Shown piece after piece: positions 34,986 through 41,917 of a stretch of 41,917 nt of DNA (positions are counted from its first letter, which is position 1; each line of letters opens with the position of its first letter). A program made the translations under genes and the position numbers. Source of the stretch: an uncultured Flavobacteriales bacterium (GTDB lineage Bacteria; Bacteroidota; Bacteroidia; Flavobacteriales_D; CAJJDF01); contig CALLII010000021.1 of the NCBI GenBank assembly GCA_938009745.1, forward strand, positions 1 to 41,917, written 5' to 3'. Under the pieces are notes generated by a model, which searched no databases, was not told where the DNA came from, and was given only the letters and a program-made list of their open reading frames with translations.

Positions 34986-36807
34986 TTACTTGATGGATTT
35001 TTACCTTACTACTATGTACAATATAAGGCTGTTTTTCTCTTGCCCAAATATAAACCAATATATCCACTTTTCTATCCTTGGGTATTTGATGTAAATATCC
35101 TCCGTGCATAAAAGGCTCTTCGGGAATCCATTGCTGCTTGGTATCCAGCTCAATTGTCCGGTATCCGTATTTTTCTTTTGTCTCATTGTCTTCGGCAACA
35201 ATTACCACTGCACTTACAAAAGGATAACTTTGATAATCTAATTCGATTTTAGTTTCTATAAATAACGAAGAACTATAAAACGTGTCTAGCGACATCCTCA
35301 CTAATTCATGAAATTCAGTAGTTTTTTCATGATATGAGGAATCTGTTATTTCAAAGATCAATTTCCTTTCTGTTGGCTTTTTTCTCTTATAAAGAACCAA
35401 AGGCCCGCTTTCATTAATCGCTAAAGTATCAAATAAAGGGAGTAATTGGGTCATATTCTCTCCTCTATCAATAAGGTAATCGTAATACTCTTTTTTAGTT
35501 TCTCGTACCATGACAGTTCTTGGAATTAGCGGATTAAAATCATTCCACAAATAGTAATCCCAACTCGAATGAGTAGTTCCCTCTATAAATATGCTTGAAA
35601 CATAGTCATTTTTACTCTTCTCCTCTATCAATTTTACTTTTTCAAAATAGTCTTTTGGTAAATTATCTTCCGACCAATATATTATTTCGCTCACGTTAAA
35701 TGAAAGGATAAAATGAATTGGAATAAGTAATGTAGGTAAACTTAGAAACACTCGCATCCATTTTATTGAAATGGAATCAATAACAAATGAGAAGCTTAAA
35801 ATAAAGAATAAATAAAGGTGTAATCCTGTTCTTTGATAAGGATAATTAACTTCAAATGCATTAGCCAAAACTATAATCCCTATTGCATTTAAAAACAGAA
35901 TCCAGGTTGCAAGTTGTTTTTTGGCAATTCTAAATTTGTTTAATAAAAACACAAAACCTATAACTCCAACATAGGTCAAAACCAGTGACCAAACAATTAA
36001 ATTCTCGGTAGTAAACTGAAATAATAAATACACTAAAGAATTTAATGTAATGGATCTAAAACCATCTAAACCTCCCCACCAAAGTAAACCCGAATCCTTG
36101 TAATAAAAGAGAATATCTAATGCAAATCCAAAAACCAGCAAGTAAACAATTATTGCCAAACTTGTTTTCCACCAAGTAGAAACCGAGAAATAAAACTCCT
36201 TTTGCCTAAAAGTTAAAAGCAAAATAATTCCCCCAGAAATAAGATAAAAAAGAAGCAATGAAAAGTTCGAAAACAATGCCAATCCTAAAAATAATAAAGC
36301 AAGAAATACCCTTGAGACACTATTGTTTTCGAAAAGCTTGTACACATAATAAAAAGAAGCTAAACCAAATGCAAACGATAATCCATAACCTCTGCCAACT
36401 GCAAAAAAAGCTATAAAATAAAGGGATAATAATATTCCAAAATACAAAGTCCACCTAGCTATTTTTGTTTTTAACAAACCTCCTATTTTAAATAAATAAA
36501 AAGAGAACAAAATAAATGCAAGTATGTTAGGAAGCCTAAGCGCTAAAGAAGAATTGCCGAAAATTTCAAAAGAAAAATAACTAAGTACGGTATTTACAAG
36601 GTGGTTATTTGCCTGAGAATATGGACTAACTGGACCAAAATATCCAGTTCTTATGTAATGATCGTAAGTATAAATTTCATCAATAAATAATGGAATTTGG
36701 ATAGCGCGTATGACTAAAACAACAAGAATAATAAGAACCAAACCAATAAAAAGCAAACTGCTTATTCGATTTGGATTAGTGTTATTTTGCCAGAATGAAG
36801 CTTTCAT
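34978..36807 (-). CDS. GT-C-like multi-spanning membrane protein (paralogue 1)
   Basis: A 609-residue membrane protein with the same plan as its downstream neighbour: about 10-11 helices and a C-terminal soluble domain. The catalytic-loop segment is FIDEIYTYDHYI, followed by SQANNHLVNTVLS and ALRLPNILAFI. The C-terminal domain matches the paralogue at, for example, YPFVSAVVIVAEDNETKEKY against HPFTSRVVAEARDKETGEVY. It is probably a glycosyltransferase acting on a lipid-linked sugar, though the match is by fold and motif only. Its ATG overlaps the parE stop by one base, so it is translated within the topoisomerase operon. Confidence 0.78.
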   Translation of the reverse strand: MKASFWQNNTNPNRISSLLFIGLVLIILVVLVIRAIQIPLFIDEIYTYDHYIRTGYFGPVSPYSQANNHLVNTVLSYFSFEIFGNSSLALRLPNILAFILFSFYLFKIGGLLKTKIARWTLYFGILLSLYFIAFFAVGRGYGLSFAFGLASFYYVYKLFENNSVSRVFLALLFLGLALFSNFSLLLFYLISGGIILLLTFRQKEFYFSVSTWWKTSLAIIVYLLVFGFALDILFYYKDSGLLWWGGLDGFRSITLNSLVYLLFQFTTENLIVWSLVLTYVGVIGFVFLLNKFRIAKKQLATWILFLNAIGIIVLANAFEVNYPYQRTGLHLYLFFILSFSFVIDSISIKWMRVFLSLPTLLIPIHFILSFNVSEIIYWSEDNLPKDYFEKVKLIEEKSKNDYVSSIFIEGTTHSSWDYYLWNDFNPLIPRTVMVRETKKEYYDYLIDRGENMTQLLPLFDTLAINESGPLVLYKRKKPTERKLIFEITDSSYHEKTTEFHELVRMSLDTFYSSSLFIETKIELDYQSYPFVSAVVIVAEDNETKEKYGYRTIELDTKQQWIPEEPFMHGGYLHQIPKDRKVDILVYIWAREKQPYIVHSSKVKIHQVIE

Positions 36808-38648
36808 TAAACGTCAGCTTCTATCACTTTCAAGTTTTCGATAATGAACTTCTGTCTATCTGGAGTATTTTTCCCCATATAAAACTCTAGTAAATCTGCT
36901 ACTGTAGCTTCTTTATTTATCAGTACTGGCTCAAGTCTGATGTCTTCACCAATAAAGTATTTAAACTCATTAGGGGAAATCTCCCCTAAACCTTTAAACC
37001 TTGTGATTTCTGGATTTTTACCCAAATTACTCATAGCATCTTGCCTCTCCTCTTCGGAGTAACAATACCTTGTTTCCTTTTTATTCCTAACCCTAAACAA
37101 TGGAGTCTGAAGAATATAAACATGTCCATTCCTTATCAAATCAGGAAAAAACTGAAGAAAAAATGTCAATAATAACAACCTAATGTGCATTCCATCAACA
37201 TCAGCATCAGTCGCAATAATTACTTTGTTATACCTAAGTGATTCTAATCCGTCTTCTATATCTAAAGCTGCTTGAACAAGGTTAAACTCCTCATTTTCAT
37301 AAACTACTTTCTTAGTCAAACCATAGGAATTCAGTGGCTTTCCTTTCAAACTAAAAACAGCTTGCGTATTTACGTTACGTGATTTAGTAATAGATCCACT
37401 TGCCGAATCTCCCTCAGTAATAAAAATTGAAGTATCTAAATGTCTTTCGTCTTTTTTATCCGTTAAGTGAACTCTACAATCTCTTAATTTTTTATTATGA
37501 AGATTTGCTTTTTTAGCTCTATCCTTAGCTAATTTTCTTATTCCCGAAAGTTCTTTTCTTTCCTTTTCAGATTGCTTTATTTTTTTCTCAAGGGACTCAG
37601 CAACATCAGGGTTTTTATGCAAAAAATTATCCAATTTCTCTTTCAAGAAATCATTTACAAAAGCATTCATTGATTTTCCTTCTGGTTCAATCTCGTTAGA
37701 ACCAAGCTTAGTTTTTGTTTGAGATTCAAATACAGGCTCCATAACCTTAACCGCAATTGCAGCAACTATAGATGCTCTTATATCAACAGCCTCATAGTTC
37801 TTATTAAAATAATCTCTAACTACCTTAACATAAGCAGCCCTAAAAGCATTTTGATGTGTCCCACCTTGAGTTGTATGTTGTCCGTTTACAAAAGAATAAT
37901 ACTCTTCTCCATATTGCCTTGCGTGTGTTATGGCAACTTCAATATCCTCACCTTTTAGATGAATAATTGGATACAAAGGTTCTGCATCCATGTTGTTCTC
38001 CAGTAAATCGAGTAATCCATTTTTAGATAAAAACTTATTACCATTAAAGTAAATTGCCAATCCAGGATTCAGATAACAATAGTTCCAAATCATTTTTTCA
38101 ATGAAAGGAAATCTAAAATTATAATTTTTAAAAACAGTTGCATCAGCTTCAAACTCTACATAAGTTCCGTTAGTCTCTTCGGTATCCCCAATTGGTAGAT
38201 CTTCATCCAGAACTCCAGTTCTAAAAACGGCACTCTTTACTTTACCTTCTCTATATGCTTCAATCTTAAAAGTAGATGACAATGCATTTACTGCTTTTGT
38301 TCCAACTCCATTAAGTCCTACAGATTTTTTAAATGCTTTTGAATCGTATTTTGCTCCTGTGTTTATTTTAGAAACACTATCAATCATTTTACCTAAAGGA
38401 ATTCCACGACCATAATCCCTAATCGAAACCTTAGTATCCTTTACTTTAATCACGACTTTCTTCCCGTAACCCATGACATATTCATCAATACAGTTATCCA
38501 CTACCTCTTTAATAAGAATATAGATTCCATCATCAGCCGAAGAACCATCACCCAGTTTTCCAATATACATTCCAGGTCTTAACCTAATATGTTCTTTCCA
38601 ATCAAGGGTTCTTATGCTATCTTCATTATAACTATCTGCTTGTGCCAT
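36807..38648 (-). CDS. parE: DNA topoisomerase IV subunit B (type IIA topoisomerase B subunit)
   Basis: A 613-residue ATPase subunit. The GHKL ATPase domain occupies about 1-220 with [24 protein letters not shown] and the ATP-lid glycines in [16 protein letters not shown] transducer domain follows. The TOPRIM domain has [12 protein letters not shown] (near 415) and [17 protein letters not shown] (near 480), with the metal-binding acidic residues intact. The ending [14 protein letters not shown] is typical. With ParC it decatenates chromosomes. It is the first gene of a leftward five-gene operon. No exact TAnnTTTG box was found in the 100 bases upstream of its ATG. Confidence 0.95.
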   Translation of the reverse strand: MAQADSYNEDSIRTLDWKEHIRLRPGMYIGKLGDGSSADDGIYILIKEVVDNCIDEYVMGYGKKVVIKVKDTKVSIRDYGRGIPLGKMIDSVSKINTGAKYDSKAFKKSVGLNGVGTKAVNALSSTFKIEAYREGKVKSAVFRTGVLDEDLPIGDTEETNGTYVEFEADATVFKNYNFRFPFIEKMIWNYCYLNPGLAIYFNGNKFLSKNGLLDLLENNMDAEPLYPIIHLKGEDIEVAITHARQYGEEYYSFVNGQHTTQGGTHQNAFRAAYVKVVRDYFNKNYEAVDIRASIVAAIAVKVMEPVFESQTKTKLGSNEIEPEGKSMNAFVNDFLKEKLDNFLHKNPDVAESLEKKIKQSEKERKELSGIRKLAKDRAKKANLHNKKLRDCRVHLTDKKDERHLDTSIFITEGDSASGSITKSRNVNTQAVFSLKGKPLNSYGLTKKVVYENEEFNLVQAALDIEDGLESLRYNKVIIATDADVDGMHIRLLLLTFFLQFFPDLIRNGHVYILQTPLFRVRNKKETRYCYSEEERQDAMSNLGKNPEITRFKGLGEISPNEFKYFIGEDIRLEPVLINKEATVADLLEFYMGKNTPDRQKFIIENLKVIEADV

Positions 38649-38845
38649 AGAGATTAAAACGGAATTATTTTTGATTTTATTATAAGGTTAAAATACTACT
38701 ATAATCTAGTCTATACAAGAAGTTTAAAATAAAATAAATAACAATGTTTTAAACAATTAAGAGATTATTATATCTAACAATCACCCAAATTTCTGAACAA
38801 CTAATTACTTATATTTACGTTATAAATAGACCAATACCAATTATA

Positions 38846-40897
38846 ATTAGTAAGATAATTCAAATAGCTTTAGTCCTGATTATTTTAGGATTAGGAAAAA
38901 CTGCTTTAAGTAGCCTTCCTGCTCCTAAAGTCAATTGCGTTTCAGTATCTCCTTCCGGAGAAGTTACAATTACTTGGGAAGCTGTTACCGATCCATCAGG
39001 AATATTTAGCTCTTACGAAATTTATAATTTAGCCGGAGGTGTATCTACTTTAATTGGTTCTATTTTAAATAGAAATCAAACATCATTTATACATACTGGG
39101 ATAAACGCAAATTCAATTTCATTCAGTTACATTATAGGAACAACTTGTTCTGCAGGTGTTTCAAACTTTTCAGATACGGTTTCTAGCATAAAATTAAGAG
39201 TAAGTAATCCTAATAATGGTTTAGCAGTACTTAATTGGAATAGAATCTTTAGTCCTAATAGTCCAACTGCAAGTAATCAATATTATATCTACCAAGAATA
39301 TCCATTAGGTACATGGACATTGATAGATTCTGTTACATACGGTAATGAATTTTATAGAGATACAATAACAATTTGTAATGATACAGTTAATTACAAAGTA
39401 ACTACTTCAAATACAAATTGTATTTCAGAATCAAGTATAGATGGAGATAAATTCAGTGACGTACTTCCTCCAAAACCTCCTACAATAAAATCTGTATCAG
39501 TAGACACTAGCAATAACCTAGTAAATATTTCATGGTCCAAGGGGTATCCCGAAGACACAGAAGCTTATATAATTCTTAAGTTAATGGGTGGCTCATGGGT
39601 ACCAATAGATACCGTTTATGGAATAAATAACATTACATATTCAAACATTAATTCCAGAGCTACAAACGAATCAGAATGTTACGGAATAGCAGCTTTTGAC
39701 TCTTGTAGATATGGAAATCCACTATCTGCAAACACAAGCCCTATGAGTATTTCTCATTGCACCATTTTTCTTGAAACTCAACATGATATGTGTAATCAAA
39801 CTATTACATTAAATTGGAATAATTACTCAACATGGAGATCAGGAGTATTAAACTATGAGGTTTTTTACAATGAAAATGGAGGGAACTTCATTTCTCATTC
39901 GATAGTTACAGGAAATACTCAATCTATCAATAATATTAATCCTAATTCATTGTATTGTTTTTTTGTAAAGGCAGTTTCAATTAATTTACTTGACACTTCT
40001 TTTTCTAATCAAACATGTATTTTCACAACTTATCCATTTATTTCAGATACAAATTATCTTCAAAATGTATCAGTAACAGCCGAAACTCAAATAGAAGTGA
40101 AGATATACACTCCTTCCCATAATACAATAAATGGATATAAAATAAATCGATCAGAAGACGGAGTTTCTTTCAATGAAATTGGATCAATAACTAAAACTCC
40201 GAATCCTATTATTTATATAGATAATAATGTAACACCAAGTTCAAATTCTTATATATACAATGTTGTTCCTTTTGATAGTTGTAATAATGTTACTAATAAA
40301 ATCTCAAATATTGGAGGTAATATCTTGTTAGTAGTAGATGACCAAGGAGGTAGTTATTTAAATAAACTTTCATGGAAACCATATCTAAATTGGAATGGTG
40401 GAGTAACAAATTACAATATTTACAGAGTACTTGGTAATAACGCACCCATACTCATTACAACAGTTGCATCAAATATATTTGAATATGAAGATGACATATC
40501 TCTTTTTTTCGCATCAAGTTCTGATGGTAAATTCTGTTATTACATAGAAGCACAAGAAGCAACAAATCAATTTGGGATATCAGAGATTAGTAAGTCAAAT
40601 ATAGTGTGTACAAAACCACAAGAAATTATATATATCCCAAACAGTTTTACACCTGACAATAATGGTCTTAACGATATATTTAAACCAATTATTGGATTTG
40701 CAAATTATAACAAATATTCATTAAAAATATTTAATAGACTTGGTCAAGTAATATTTGAAACAGATAATATTAATCTTGGTTGGGATGGCAAATATAAAGG
40801 CATATTATTATTAAATGAAGTTCTAATATATGAAGTTCTAATTGAAACTACTGAAGGACGTCCAATTAAGAAAACAGGTCATCTAACGATATTTTAA
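38846..40897 (+). CDS. secreted fibronectin-III repeat protein with T9SS type B (gliding-associated) C-terminal domain; apparent ATT start
   Basis: The open frame runs from a stop at 38750 to 40897. Its first in-frame ATG-, GTG- or TTG-type start is the TTG at 39320, which lies inside a domain. Upstream of that, coding potential continues without a break through about six FN3-like repeats and a good signal peptide, SKIIQIALVLIILGLGKTAL, followed by SSLPAPKVNC. That peptide would begin at the ATT at 38846, giving 683 residues. The C-terminal 90 residues are a CHU_C / T9SS type B domain (YIPNSFTPDNNGLNDIFKPI, FNRLGQVIFET, GWDGKYKG, YEVLIETTEGR). The role is a surface or secreted adhesin-like protein, with partner unknown. 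A near-match box TATATTTA (38810-38817) precedes it. It may use a rare start, have lost its ATG, or reflect a base error. Confidence 0.82.
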   Translation: MSKIIQIALVLIILGLGKTALSSLPAPKVNCVSVSPSGEVTITWEAVTDPSGIFSSYEIYNLAGGVSTLIGSILNRNQTSFIHTGINANSISFSYIIGTTCSAGVSNFSDTVSSIKLRVSNPNNGLAVLNWNRIFSPNSPTASNQYYIYQEYPLGTWTLIDSVTYGNEFYRDTITICNDTVNYKVTTSNTNCISESSIDGDKFSDVLPPKPPTIKSVSVDTSNNLVNISWSKGYPEDTEAYIILKLMGGSWVPIDTVYGINNITYSNINSRATNESECYGIAAFDSCRYGNPLSANTSPMSISHCTIFLETQHDMCNQTITLNWNNYSTWRSGVLNYEVFYNENGGNFISHSIVTGNTQSINNINPNSLYCFFVKAVSINLLDTSFSNQTCIFTTYPFISDTNYLQNVSVTAETQIEVKIYTPSHNTINGYKINRSEDGVSFNEIGSITKTPNPIIYIDNNVTPSSNSYIYNVVPFDSCNNVTNKISNIGGNILLVVDDQGGSYLNKLSWKPYLNWNGGVTNYNIYRVLGNNAPILITTVASNIFEYEDDISLFFASSSDGKFCYYIEAQEATNQFGISEISKSNIVCTKPQEIIYIPNSFTPDNNGLNDIFKPIIGFANYNKYSLKIFNRLGQVIFETDNINLGWDGKYKGILLLNEVLIYEVLIETTEGRPIKKTGHLTIF

Positions 40898-41371
40898 ATA
40901 AATTACTCTAAAACCTTTGGGATATGTTAATATATGAATATAATTTGTATTCAAGTATTAATAGAAACTCATTTAAATCAATATGAATTTAAAATATATT
41001 TACTAGTACAATCAGTCTTGCAATCTTATAATAACTCATTGAATATTTAATCAAATCTAATGATTAAAAGAACATTAACAAGATTAAATAACAACTAGAA
41101 AGACTGTGTAATAAATTAATACATATACACAAGAAATGTAATTTAAAATATCATTTCAGAAGAATTGAAAATTAAAAATATTCTAAAAAGAACAATAAAA
41201 CATACTATTCTTATCATCTTAGAAAATAAAATAATAAACTCCAATAAAATTAAACCCAAATTTAAATAATCATTATTATTTAATATTTTTTAAATCACAG
41301 ATTATTAATTTGAATTTAAAGGGATTATAGAGAGATGAATAATAAGTTATAATAAAGAATCTTAAAAAAGG
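40898..41371. other. non-coding AT-rich gap between the T9SS gene and the rRNA operon
   Basis: About 470 bases of very AT-rich sequence, many short A and T runs, and no frame of useful length. No promoter box, tRNA, repeat array or clear hairpin was found by eye. The genes on both sides point into it. Confidence 0.6.
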
Positions 41372-41372
41372 C

Positions 41373-41402
41373 AAAAAAAAAGGCAACCTATAAAGGTTGC
41401 CT
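41373..41402 (-). terminator. rho-independent terminator of the rRNA operon
   Basis: Perfect arms AGGCAACCT (41381-41389) and AGGTTGCCT (41394-41402) with a 4-nt loop. On the minus strand a run of nine T follows (opposite 41373-41381). It lies just after the 5S rRNA. Confidence 0.9.
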
Positions 41403-41406
41403 AAAA

Positions 41407-41510
41407 TTAGCGATTACATACTCTCCCACAATGTAGTACCATCTGCGCAAGTGGTCTTAACTTCTCTGTTCGAAATGGTAAGAGGTGTTCACCACCGCAA
41501 TAATCACTAA
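41407..41510 (-). rRNA. rrf: 5S ribosomal RNA
   Basis: Read on the minus strand, the sequence contains the 5S core GGTGAACACCTCTTACCATT, CGAACAGAGAAGTTAAG and GATGGTACT, and then GTGGGAGAGTA. The ends TTAGTGATTA and TAATCGCTAA pair over ten positions (one G-U), closing helix I, which sets the limits to within about two bases. It is the last gene of the rRNA operon, about 36 bases after the 23S gene and before a strong terminator. Confidence 0.93.
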
Positions 41511-41546
41511 AAAAGAAGATTTAATGTAGTTTTGTTTAATTTATTA

Positions 41547-41917
<371 letters not shown>

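Noticed and set aside
40898-41371. AT-rich gap as a possible origin, attachment site or RNA gene
   Set aside because: No DnaA-box cluster, direct repeats, integrase or stable hairpin was seen. AT-richness alone is not enough.

Overview
The window looks like chromosomal DNA of a free-living member of the Bacteroidota, most likely Flavobacteriales. The base composition is very AT-rich. Several genes are preceded by the Bacteroidota -7 promoter box (TAnnTTTG). Two secreted proteins end in type IX secretion (T9SS) sorting domains, one type A and one type B. The gene content (SecD-SecF fusion, long NusB, DUF1573 lipoprotein, BshB1, GWxTD protein, leucine dehydrogenase) is typical of that phylum. 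No phage, integrase, transposase, CRISPR array or tRNA was seen. I cannot name a genus.

Layout. 1-1187: an ABC exporter cut by the window edge, read leftward. 1359-5172: a tight rightward run of leucine dehydrogenase, nusB, a DUF1573 lipoprotein, yajC, coaE and a small lipoprotein. 5165-9757: a leftward block of a Ca2+/Na+ exchanger, tatA and the secDF fusion, so three protein-export components (YajC, TatA, SecDF) lie within 6 kb. 9904-12192: a small conserved protein divergent from tsaC and a CCA-adding-type nucleotidyltransferase, which suggests tRNA maturation. 12293-17611: a rightward accessory stretch of two predicted outer-membrane barrels, a lipoprotein, an exported TPR protein and three unrelated alpha/beta hydrolases. 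17639-20237: GWxTD protein and ispH, leftward. 20308-28584: rightward genes for a PerM/AI-2E-type permease, a PqiA-like membrane protein, an exported TPR protein, bshB1, a CYTH enzyme, nhaA, a NUC-type nuclease and a T9SS beta-helix protein. 28574-30000: an alpha/beta hydrolase and a TetR regulator, leftward, with a perfect inverted-repeat operator at the promoter. 30103-38648: a leftward operon parE, two paralogous GT-C-like membrane proteins, a lipoprotein, parC. 38846-40897: a T9SS type B fibronectin-III protein with an apparent ATT start. 40898-41371: non-coding AT-rich DNA. 41373-41917: rRNA terminator, 5S rRNA and the 3' end of 23S rRNA, leftward.

Most of the window is housekeeping. The unusual points are the pair of GT-C-like paralogues embedded in the topoisomerase IV operon, the intact T9SS protein that lacks a standard start codon, promoters that sit almost on start codons (possible leaderless mRNAs), the clean TetR operator, and the hydrolase-rich envelope cluster. 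I found no convincing new defence or mobile system.
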